Below, in pieces: positions 5,799-12,904 of a stretch of DNA of 15,347 nucleotides. Where the stretch lies: NCBI GenBank assembly GCA_002307145.1, contig DBTR01000096.1, forward strand, positions 1,218-16,564, in the 5' to 3' direction. The notes under the pieces were generated by a model, which was not told where the DNA came from, made no database searches, and saw only the letters and a program-made list of their open reading frames with translations. How positions within the stretch are numbered: position 1 is the stretch's first letter; each line of letters begins with the position of its first letter. The stretch is from Rhodospirillum sp. UBA1311 (GTDB lineage: Bacteria > Pseudomonadota > Alphaproteobacteria > Rhodospirillales > Rhodospirillaceae). Both the position numbers and the translations under genes were made by a program.

Positions 5799-8188
5799 GC
5801 TTGTGGCCGCTAGCAATCGGCATGGGGAGTGCCGCTTTGGCTGCCGGGACCGTCGCGGTTCCGGCAGTCCAGCGGAGCGCCTTCGGGTCGGTCGAATTCG
5901 ACTGGCTCGCCCATCAGCTCGAGTTGGATCGGGTCGATCCGGACAACATCACGGTGCGGTGCAAGCCACGCCGTCAGTCGGCTCTGCGCCAGCGCTTCCG
6001 CAAGGCCAAGGGCAACGGCGCGACGGTGATGCGGGTCTACCGCTTGGTCGGCGAAAGCTACGACACCAAGCCCGAAAGCCAGCAATTCGCGCTGCACGAG
6101 GGACGCACCGCCTTCCGGCATTCCGTCGCCGCCCTCGGCGCGGTTGTGCGCACCTTCGCGGTGAAGCGTCACCGGGAGATCATCCACCCGGCGACCTGGC
6201 CGTCTATCACCTTGGCGGAAATCGGCAAGGCGGAGGCGGAACTCTACCGTAATGCCTACGAGCTGCGCTGGTACATGACGATCCAGGCGGCGAACGTGGA
6301 CGTACTGGAACGGGCAGACGAGCGAGTGTTCGCGCTACTGTCCCGCTACAAGCCAACCCGCCTCGCGCGGCCCACCATTGCGGATTCCGACTGCCCACTC
6401 ACCGGATTCCTGAACTTCCTGGTCAGCGGCGATCTCCGCGATGACCTCCGCGCGGTCTCGACAAGCATCTCGGCCAATCTGCCGGCCGCCGATCTGGTGT
6501 TCACGCGCGACGGCGATTTTGTCGCGCACGTGCCGACGCCGACGCATCACCGGATCGTCACCATCCGCGAATGGCCGGATCTCGTCTCCGGCTACCTACT
6601 GCACGAGCTGATGGCGCTGCCGGGCGAGATCGAGGTGTCCGAGGTATCGGTTCCGATCAGCAAGGAGCGGGCGCTGTTCGAGCTGAACCGCAAATCCAAG
6701 TCGCAGTTCGGTCCCGAGCTGGCGACACAGGAATCCCTTGCGGCGGTCGAGCTGCTGCAACAGGGCAAGACCTCGTTGCTCTCCACCCAACTTGCGATTG
6801 TCGTGCGTGGGGAAACCGTCGAGCTGGTGGACGGCCTGTTGGCGGATGTCGCCCGCATCCTCGCCAACCGGCGCGTCAGCTATTCGGTCGAGACAGCGGG
6901 CACGCCGGTCGCCTGGTTCAACCGGATGCCGGATCACGAAGCGCTGTTGCGGCCGCTGAAGCTGTTTGCCGAGAACGTGGCGGCGCTCTGGCCGCTCGAA
7001 GGCGCGCCCACCGGCTTGAACGAAAGCCATTGGGGCAAGGCCCCCACTAGGTCGTTCATGACCGGCTCGGGGCAGTCCTACGCGGTGCAGCTCCAGTGCT
7101 CGCCGGCGCAAAAGGCGCTCGGCAACTTCCTGGTGATCGCGCCGGCAGGCTCGGGCAAGTCCACCCTGATCATGCACCTCCTGGGCGGCCTGGCGAAGTT
7201 CGAGCGGGTCCGCTCGTACGTTCTCGATTCCAAGGAAGGCACGCGGTTCATGGTGGAATCCATGGGCGGGGTCTACCAGTCATTCGACAAGCTGGCGCTC
7301 AACCCCCTGGACGCCACCGATACGACCATCACCCGGCAACGGCTGACGCTGCTGATCCGGTCGATGCTCGGGGACGCCGGGCAATCGGCGGGCGTCGAGG
7401 ACATCCTGTCCCATGTCGTCGAGACCGCGTTTGACCTTCCGATCGAGGCGCGCACCTTCAACGAACTGTTTCCGCTCTGCTTCCCTTCCGATACGCCGGC
7501 ACGGCAAGCCTTCAGCCGATGGGTGACGGACGAGAAGGAACGCCAGGGGCTCTACGCCCGGACGATGAATGCGCCGCGCGATAGCCTGGGCGGCCTGCTG
7601 AACCAGTCGTTCATGGTCGGCATCAACATGAACGAAGCGCTGGAAGACCCGCACCTCGGCCCGCCGATCGTCGCGCATATCTCGAACGCGATCGAGCGTG
7701 CGGCGATGGAGGGGCATTCCAAGGGCTTCGCGATCTTCATCGACGAGGCGGCAAAACTGCTCTCGAACCGGGCGTTCTGCGACTTCGCGGTCGAGATGTA
7801 TCGCGAGTATCGGAAGCTGTTCGGTTCGGTGGGCATGGCGTTCCAGGACCCGGCCGCGCTCCACAAGTCCGGCATCGCGGACGCGGTGATCGAGAACACC
7901 GCCTCGTTCTTCTTCTTCCCGAACCCGCAAGGCAATCGCGCCGCCTACGACGTGTTCAACCTGAACGAGGAACATCATCAGTTCATTTTCGGGGGCGGAC
8001 ATGAGGGCCGCAAGGTCCTCCTGGTGAAGCGCGAGGCCGCCACGGGCTTCGACGAAAGCGTCATCCTCGACATTGACCTCAGCCCGCTCGGCGACGCGCT
8101 GCGCTTCTATCGCAGCGGTCCCGACGCGGTGCGGGAACTCCAATCCATCCAAGCTAAATGGGGGAACGAATGGCTCGCTCACGTGTAG
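5795..8188 (+). CDS. virB4: VirB4 ATPase of the type IV secretion system
   Basis: The 797-residue length is normal for VirB4. The N-terminal half (to about 420) is the less conserved VirB4/CagE domain. The C-terminal RecA-like ATPase has Walker A, APAGSGKST (residues 449-457), and Walker B, IFIDE (647-651), followed by a helix-rich arginine-bearing segment and MAFQDPAAL (681-689). Residues 4-22 are hydrophobic and may anchor the protein in the membrane. VirB4 powers substrate transfer and pilin extraction at the inner membrane. The start at 5795 is chosen because AAGGGGG lies just upstream and ATGA couples it to virB3; the in-frame extension to 5588 is a shadow of virB3. The 3' end overlaps virB5. 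Confidence 0.96.
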   Translation: MSLWPLAIGMGSAALAAGTVAVPAVQRSAFGSVEFDWLAHQLELDRVDPDNITVRCKPRRQSALRQRFRKAKGNGATVMRVYRLVGESYDTKPESQQFALHEGRTAFRHSVAALGAVVRTFAVKRHREIIHPATWPSITLAEIGKAEAELYRNAYELRWYMTIQAANVDVLERADERVFALLSRYKPTRLARPTIADSDCPLTGFLNFLVSGDLRDDLRAVSTSISANLPAADLVFTRDGDFVAHVPTPTHHRIVTIREWPDLVSGYLLHELMALPGEIEVSEVSVPISKERALFELNRKSKSQFGPELATQESLAAVELLQQGKTSLLSTQLAIVVRGETVELVDGLLADVARILANRRVSYSVETAGTPVAWFNRMPDHEALLRPLKLFAENVAALWPLEGAPTGLNESHWGKAPTRSFMTGSGQSYAVQLQCSPAQKALGNFLVIAPAGSGKSTLIMHLLGGLAKFERVRSYVLDSKEGTRFMVESMGGVYQSFDKLALNPLDATDTTITRQRLTLLIRSMLGDAGQSAGVEDILSHVVETAFDLPIEARTFNELFPLCFPSDTPARQAFSRWVTDEKERQGLYARTMNAPRDSLGGLLNQSFMVGINMNEALEDPHLGPPIVAHISNAIERAAMEGHSKGFAIFIDEAAKLLSNRAFCDFAVEMYREYRKLFGSVGMAFQDPAALHKSGIADAVIENTASFFFFPNPQGNRAAYDVFNLNEEHHQFIFGGGHEGRKVLLVKREAATGFDESVILDIDLSPLGDALRFYRSGPDAVRELQSIQAKWGNEWLAHV

Positions 8189-8958
8189 CCACCATGGCGC
8201 TTGCCGGGGCGTTGGTCCTGGCCGCGCCGCCGACTGCGAGCGCCGCGATGGCGGTGTTCGACGGCACGCTCGTCGGCAAGGCGATCGAGCAGATCAAGGA
8301 GGCCAAGGCACAGTTGGCGGCGGCTTTCGAGCAGATCAGCGTGCTGAAGGAACAGCTCTCGTTCCTGAGCGACATCACCGGCTTCATCAACGACGTGAGC
8401 GACGCGATCGGCGAAATCACCACGATCAGCCTGCCGATTCCGAACATCCTTCAGGCGTCGGCGCAGCTCAAGAGTGACCTGAAGTGCCTGACGCCCGATG
8501 GCCCGGGTTGGGGGATCAAGTTCACCGACCTCAACCTCGCGTCGATCTGCGAAACCTCGTCGAAGTACCGCGATGCGCTGTTCGTCAATGAGAAGGATCT
8601 AAAAGGCCAGCCATTCGCCAAGTCGGAAGAGGCTTGGGGGAAGGTCGAGCAGCGCCGCGACGCGCTGTTGGAGGATACCGCCGTGCGCGGCCTGGCGCAG
8701 GGCGATATCCAGATTCAGCAGGCGGACAAGCTGAACAAGGCGGCGGACGACCTTCAGGCGGAACTGGCGAAGGCGCAGACGCTACAGCAGCGCGAGCATA
8801 TCGCCGCCCAGGCGCAGATCCTTCAGGTCCAGGCGATGGCCTCGCAGAACCAGATGATGGCGCAGCAGCTCAAGCTGTTGAGCATCGCCGAGATCAAGAA
8901 GGGTCTGCCGCCGAACAAGGTCAAAGATACGACGGGCGTAGAGGACGACGGGGAATGA
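8170..8958 (+). CDS. virB5: VirB5/TrbJ-like minor pilus component
   Basis: This 262-residue exported protein has a signal peptide (residues 1-25, ending PTASA). Its mature part is dominated by helices: an N-terminal coiled coil at about 38-66 (IEQIKEAKAQLAAAFEQISV) and a long glutamine/alanine-rich coiled coil from about 170 to 245. Two cysteines in the middle region (LKCLTP and SICETS) could pair. VirB5/TrbJ proteins sit at the pilus tip or in the periplasm. The position between virB4 and virB6 supports the call. The start at 8170 is preferred over the ATG at 8158 because GGGGG (8160-8164) is well spaced for it; the choice changes only four residues. The gene overlaps the virB4 end by 19 bases and ends 8 bases from a converging gene. 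Confidence 0.87.
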   Translation: MARSRVATMALAGALVLAAPPTASAAMAVFDGTLVGKAIEQIKEAKAQLAAAFEQISVLKEQLSFLSDITGFINDVSDAIGEITTISLPIPNILQASAQLKSDLKCLTPDGPGWGIKFTDLNLASICETSSKYRDALFVNEKDLKGQPFAKSEEAWGKVEQRRDALLEDTAVRGLAQGDIQIQQADKLNKAADDLQAELAKAQTLQQREHIAAQAQILQVQAMASQNQMMAQQLKLLSIAEIKKGLPPNKVKDTTGVEDDGE

Positions 8959-8966
8959 TCGTCACC

Positions 8967-9572
8967 TCACTTCCCCTTCGCAGCCAGGTCGGCCTGAACC
9001 TTCTGCATCATCGCCTGTTCTGCTGCCCTTCGTCCTGGCGAACGCCAGTCGGGAACCGGGCCGCACTCGTCGAGCATGGCTTGCGGCTCGCACGGCGCAC
9101 GTCTGCCGTAGGACGCCAGATAGTCGTCGAAGGTCGGGGCCTTCAAGCCCTTCTTCTTGTTGTCATAGGACACCGCGAACCACGCGTCGTTGGCATAGCC
9201 ATTGTACCACGACGAGTAAACGTGATCTCGCCACTGGTCATAAGCCAGTTGCATGTCGTACCCGCGTTGAACTCTCGCGCGCTTCGCCTTCGGCATCTTG
9301 TCCATCTCGGCGAACGCCTTGCGTGGGTTCTTCTTGTACTGCGCAAGCCACGGCTCGAAGTCAGCGGCGTACTTCGTCCACTCAGCGTCGAATTGGTCGA
9401 CCGTATTCATCTCGAACCAGACTTTCTGCGCGTAGCCCCAGTCGAAGTACTTGGAGGCAACGGCCCGCTCCTGGTCGCTTTTGATTTCTCCGGCGAATGC
9501 GTCGCCACTTGCCAGAAACGAGGCAATACCCATGAGCGCAACTAGTGATACCGGCGCGGCAAATGATCTCAT
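8967..9572 (-). CDS. secreted aromatic-rich hypothetical protein, antisense in the T4SS operon
   Basis: I do not recognise this 201-residue protein. It has a signal peptide (VSLVALMGIASFLASGDAFA at residues 8-27, likely cleaved before GEI) and no lipobox. The mature part is rich in tryptophan and tyrosine (8 Trp) and lysine. A motif G-Y-A-x3-W-F occurs twice (residues 46-53 and 125-132), each followed by F-D-x5-Y (61-68 and 148-155), which suggests an internal duplication. Cysteines 161 and 170 could pair. It is the only minus-strand gene in the operon, converging on virB5 and overlapping the virB6 start by 41 bases. A start at 9671 is an alternative: AGAGAGG is well placed there, giving 33 more residues and a 140-base overlap. 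Its position recalls the entry-exclusion slot (trbK in IncP, eex in IncN). Function is unproven. Confidence 0.72.
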   Translation of the reverse strand: MRSFAAPVSLVALMGIASFLASGDAFAGEIKSDQERAVASKYFDWGYAQKVWFEMNTVDQFDAEWTKYAADFEPWLAQYKKNPRKAFAEMDKMPKAKRARVQRGYDMQLAYDQWRDHVYSSWYNGYANDAWFAVSYDNKKKGLKAPTFDDYLASYGRRAPCEPQAMLDECGPVPDWRSPGRRAAEQAMMQKVQADLAAKGK

Positions 9573-10635
9573 CGCGAGCTGCTTCACGTGCGAGCCGTTG
9601 CAGAAGTACGTGGACCTCACCACAGACTTTTCCGACAAACTGAGCAGCGCTCTGAATGAGCCGATGTTCATTTTGTTTACCTCTCTCTTTGGGCTTTGGG
9701 CGGTTGTTGCCGGATATCGTCTTGCACTCAAGCAAGCGGATATCATGGATTTGATTAAAGACCTCATTTACATCACTATAACAGGCGTAATACTTGCAAG
9801 TCAATCGAACGGCTTGATTTCTTACGTCTATTCCTCCGCTTTGACTGTGATGTCGGGGTCGGCGAACACCGCGTTTTCGGTCGCGTCCGGCGAGCTTCAA
9901 AGCACCGGCCAAACCGGCCTGGTCGCGCTTGCGGCCAACGGCGAGTTGGCGATCGCCAAGGTGATCCAGGCGGCATCCGCGATCGCGCGTGCCGGCGCTC
10001 TCTACAACATCGCCAACTATATCTACGCGATCGTCCTCGTCGTCCCGTACTTCCTGCTCATCGTCGCCTATTCCAGCCAGGTCGTGGTCGCGATCTTCCG
10101 CGCGATGATGGTGGGCATCTTCGCGCCGTTCCTGTTCATGAGCTTCGCCTTCGGGTGGGGACGGCAGATGGCCTTCTCCGGCGCGAAGACGCTGCTCGCG
10201 GCGATCATGGTGCTGTTCGCCTGCACGGCGGCGCTGGCGCTGACGATCTACGGCGTCAACACCGTCAATTTGCAGCCCGAGACGCTGACCGGCGACGCCC
10301 TCAACAAGTTCGCCAGCATGAGCAATCCCGATTTCCTCGTCATCCTGTTCCTCGGCTGGATGGGCACCGCGCTCATGACCGAGGGCACATCGATGGCCAA
10401 CAGCATCGCTGGCACCATGCTCTCCAACACCGCCGCCGGAATCATGACCGCAGGTGCAGTTGCGACGGGGGCCGCTGTCCTGAAGGCCTCCCGCACGGGC
10501 GCGGGGTTCCTCGGAAATCTCGGGATGAAGAACCACGACCGGATGTGGGGCGGCGGGGACGACAAGTCCAAAGGCGTCCAGGACAAGGTCGACAAGTTCA
10601 ACAACATCAACAAGCCGGGTGGCGACGCGTCATAA
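9532..10635 (+). CDS. virB6: VirB6-like polytopic inner membrane protein
   Basis: The 367-residue protein fits VirB6/TrbL. Hydrophobic segments lie at about residues 45-65, 73-90, 156-181, 185-206, 220-242 and 266-283, with a long periplasmic-type loop (about 100-150) between the second and third. The charged glycine-rich C-terminus (about 330-367) is probably cytoplasmic. VirB6 forms part of the inner membrane channel and contacts the substrate. The start at 9532, preceded by GAGG (about 9519-9522), is preferred because upstream in-frame codons back to 9451 are antisense to a secreted protein and lack a family look. The first 100 or so codons (to about 9840) are clearly AT-richer than the rest, with many TTT, ATT and TTG codons, which suggests a recombined 5' part. 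Confidence 0.92.
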   Translation: MSATSDTGAANDLIASCFTCEPLQKYVDLTTDFSDKLSSALNEPMFILFTSLFGLWAVVAGYRLALKQADIMDLIKDLIYITITGVILASQSNGLISYVYSSALTVMSGSANTAFSVASGELQSTGQTGLVALAANGELAIAKVIQAASAIARAGALYNIANYIYAIVLVVPYFLLIVAYSSQVVVAIFRAMMVGIFAPFLFMSFAFGWGRQMAFSGAKTLLAAIMVLFACTAALALTIYGVNTVNLQPETLTGDALNKFASMSNPDFLVILFLGWMGTALMTEGTSMANSIAGTMLSNTAAGIMTAGAVATGAAVLKASRTGAGFLGNLGMKNHDRMWGGGDDKSKGVQDKVDKFNNINKPGGDAS

Positions 10636-10669
10636 CGCGCCGCCTCGGCCTCTCACGCTCAAACGTCTC

Positions 10670-10678
10670 CAAGGGGGA
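10670..10678 (+). promoter_or_regulatory. strong ribosome binding site for virB7
   Basis: AAGGGGGAT precedes the virB7 ATG at 10684 with near-ideal spacing. It sits in the 48-base gap after virB6, one of the few true gaps in this operon, and fixes the start of a gene too short to be convincing by length alone. Confidence 0.7.
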
Positions 10679-10683
10679 TTCCG

Positions 10684-10875
10684 ATGAAGAAGATCATTCT
10701 CGCGCTCGGTCTCGCGCTGGCGCTCTCGGCCTGCGCCACCGACCAGGACGTGGAATTGCAGAAGGACGGCACCGGCACCGATGAACCGCGTCCGTCGCCG
10801 TGCGTCGGCGCGGCCGGCAGCCCGTGCAGCCCGATCCCGTACTCCGTGCCCGGGTTGGTTTGGGGGCGCGGCTGA
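10684..10875 (+). CDS. virB7: VirB7-like lipoprotein
   Basis: This 63-residue product begins with a lipoprotein signal: MKK, a hydrophobic stretch, then the lipobox LSAC, so Cys17 would be lipidated and the protein anchored in the outer membrane facing the periplasm. The mature part is short (47 residues), proline- and glycine-rich, with two further cysteines at 40 and 48. VirB7 stabilises VirB9 in the outer membrane core complex, in Agrobacterium through a disulfide. The position between virB6 and virB8 and the TGATG overlap with virB8 (10873-10877) support the role. VirB7 proteins are too variable for sequence proof; lipobox, size and location carry the call. Confidence 0.85.
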   Translation: MKKIILALGLALALSACATDQDVELQKDGTGTDEPRPSPCVGAAGSPCSPIPYSVPGLVWGRG

Positions 10876-11657
10876 TGGGACTGTTCAGACGTGACGGAGA
10901 TCCGTCACCGAAGGAGCGTCGCACGCCGCTCTTCGGGCGGCGGCAGACCGACGAGCTGGTGGGCGCGCAGTTGGTGAACCACGACGCCAGCCGCGCCGCC
11001 GATCCCTACAGCTTCGAGGTCGCGCATCGCCGCTTGGCATGGATGTTCCGGCTGTCCGCCATGACCAACATCGGCTTGCTCGCCGTCGTCCTCGTCGAGG
11101 CGTCGGCGATCGCGACGCTCGTGCCCTTGCAGAAGGTGCAACTCGGCCTGGTGCGGGTCGAACCGTCCACCGACCGGACGGTGAAGGTCGATCCGGCGTC
11201 GCTCGTGCGCGTGCTTCCGATCACCAAAGAGACGCCCGGCTATGACCTGGTGCTCGACAGTTTCGCCAGGCGCTACACCCGCCTCCTTCTCGAAATCGAC
11301 AGTGCCAGCCAGTCCGACCGGATGCGGGAGGCCAACAGCTATTCCGATGCCGAGTTCTGGAAGCGGTTCATGAACGAACGCTCGAAGGAAATCACCTCGG
11401 CGGTCGATAGCGGCCTCAACCGCTCGATCGCGATTGAAAGCTCGTCGCGGATCTCCGAGCGCAACGGCGTCGTCCGCTACCTGGTGGCCTTCGACCAGGT
11501 GGACACGCGCAGCGGCAAGACGGTCGAGGCCAAGAAGCTCCACGCCTACCTCGCCGTCACCGCGCGGCCGCAGTTGATGCGGGAAGCCGAAAAATATGAA
11601 AACCCGCTCGGCCTGCGGGTTCTGGACGTTGCCGTCAAACTCAGGGGGAACTCATGA
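10875..11657 (+). CDS. virB8: VirB8-like assembly protein
   Basis: The 260-residue protein has the VirB8 layout: a cytoplasmic N-terminus (1-57), one membrane helix (about 58-84, LSAMTNIGLLAVVLVEASAI), and a periplasmic NTF2-like domain of about 170 residues. The C-terminal NPLGLRVLD (243-251) contains the conserved NPxG step, and FWKRFMNERS (161-170) lies where the family's helix-rich segment is expected. VirB8 bridges the inner membrane complex and the periplasm during assembly. The start at 10875 overlaps the virB7 stop; the in-frame codons from 10800 are antisense-like GC reading. It ends in an ATGA overlap with virB9 at 11654-11657, so the genes are probably translationally coupled. Confidence 0.93.
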   Translation: MGLFRRDGDPSPKERRTPLFGRRQTDELVGAQLVNHDASRAADPYSFEVAHRRLAWMFRLSAMTNIGLLAVVLVEASAIATLVPLQKVQLGLVRVEPSTDRTVKVDPASLVRVLPITKETPGYDLVLDSFARRYTRLLLEIDSASQSDRMREANSYSDAEFWKRFMNERSKEITSAVDSGLNRSIAIESSSRISERNGVVRYLVAFDQVDTRSGKTVEAKKLHAYLAVTARPQLMREAEKYENPLGLRVLDVAVKLRGNS

Positions 11658-12904
11658 CCCGTATCCATTTCGGCGGGGTTCCGCCGTTGTCCGAAGCTTG
11701 GGAGCACTCCGAAAGCCTGTTCCTCTCGCGCCTCCCCGATTTTGGCAAGGCGACCGTCGTGGAAGAACCGGACGACGGGGAAAAAGCGCTCGATGCGGAC
11801 ACAGACTGGAAGCCCCTGACGTTCCGGGTTCTCGCCCTGGCGCTGCTGCTGTCCTCGTCGTTGATCGCGCCGGCCTTGGCGCAAACCGCGATCGGCGGCA
11901 ACCGCAACGGAGTGCCGATGTCGCCGCCCGGAAAGACCGGGCAGGGCAATGTCGGCACCCAAGGAGGCCAGTCGGCGCAGACCATTCCCGCCGCGCCGCC
12001 GATGCCTGCGAGTGCGGTCTTCCAGGCCGTGGACCAGTCGGAGGGGATATTTCCGCAGATGGCCCGCGCCGGCGCTGGCGGTCAGGTGCAGGACGCCTGG
12101 AACGTGAGCGAGCCGCGCGAGGGCGTGTACGCGGTGCGGATGTGCGACGACTGCGTTTACAAGGTCCGCGTCCGCGAGTTCATGACCACCACGATCATGC
12201 TACCGCCCGACGCGGTGATCGCCGCCGCCGATCTCGGCGATACCACCGGGTTCCAGGCGACGGTGAAGTTCTCGAACATGGTCGCGGTGCGCCCGGCGAC
12301 CTACGGCGTCGACACCAACCTCAACGTCTACACCAAGTCGGGCAAAGTCTATCCGTTCTATCTGCGAGCCGAATCCTTCAACTCGATCAACGTCCCGGAT
12401 CTGATGGTGCGCGTTCTCGGTCGCGAGACGCCGGACGCGATCGCCGGCGCGGTGCCGATGAACGCGGCCGCACCTGGTGCTGCGCCCGATCCGCAGGCTG
12501 GCGGCGCTGCCGGTTCCGCGAAACCGGGCGATAAGGTCGCGGCGGCCGTCGCCGACCTGACCAATCCGAAGCCCCAGGCCGGCGACTTCGTGCGCACCGT
12601 GCCATTCGATCCGTCGAAGCTGCGGGGATGGAACGACTACAAGCTCTGGGGTGGCGGCGACGCGGAGCGTGAGCTGAAGCCGGTGATGGTCTACCGCGAT
12701 GACTTCTTCACCTACCTTCAGTACGGCCGCAAGTTCGACGGTCTCGAACTGCCCACGGCCTACGTGGTGCGCGACGGTATCGACGAACTGGTCAACAGCC
12801 GCGTCCAGGGCAACACCTTCATCGTCGAATCCACGGCGAAGGTGATCAGCCTCAAGAACGGCAAGTCGTTCATATGCGTCGAGTACACCGGGGAGACCCC
12901 CTGA
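11654..12904 (+). CDS. virB9: VirB9-like outer membrane core complex protein
   Basis: The 416-residue protein is longer than classic VirB9 (about 270-300). A VirB9 N-domain is recognisable around residues 140-260, with VYAVRMCDDCVYKVRVREFM (159-178) and the YPFYLRAES strand (233-241). A proline/alanine linker (about 265-300) leads to the C-terminal beta domain, VMVYRDDFFTYLQYG (344-358) through to GKSFICVEY (403-411). VirB9 forms the outer membrane ring with VirB7 and VirB10. The export segment, FRVLALALLLSSSLIAPALA, is at 57-76, after an unusual 56-residue polar leader. The ATG at 11654 has GGGGGA and couples to virB8; a GTG at 11759 would give a more usual 20-residue leader. Cysteines 164, 167 and 408 may form disulfides, possibly with VirB7. 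Confidence 0.92.
   Translation: MTRIHFGGVPPLSEAWEHSESLFLSRLPDFGKATVVEEPDDGEKALDADTDWKPLTFRVLALALLLSSSLIAPALAQTAIGGNRNGVPMSPPGKTGQGNVGTQGGQSAQTIPAAPPMPASAVFQAVDQSEGIFPQMARAGAGGQVQDAWNVSEPREGVYAVRMCDDCVYKVRVREFMTTTIMLPPDAVIAAADLGDTTGFQATVKFSNMVAVRPATYGVDTNLNVYTKSGKVYPFYLRAESFNSINVPDLMVRVLGRETPDAIAGAVPMNAAAPGAAPDPQAGGAAGSAKPGDKVAAAVADLTNPKPQAGDFVRTVPFDPSKLRGWNDYKLWGGGDAERELKPVMVYRDDFFTYLQYGRKFDGLELPTAYVVRDGIDELVNSRVQGNTFIVESTAKVISLKNGKSFICVEYTGETP

Noticed and set aside
7280..8182. 300-codon minus-strand reading frame opposite virB4
   Set aside because: The plus strand encodes the VirB4 ATPase core with Walker motifs; the complement has no family features.
9382..10536. 384-codon minus-strand reading frame opposite virB6
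   Set aside because: It is in a different frame from the antisense secreted gene, is full of Arg, His, Asp and Gly, and has no signal peptide or domain. VirB6 explains the strand.
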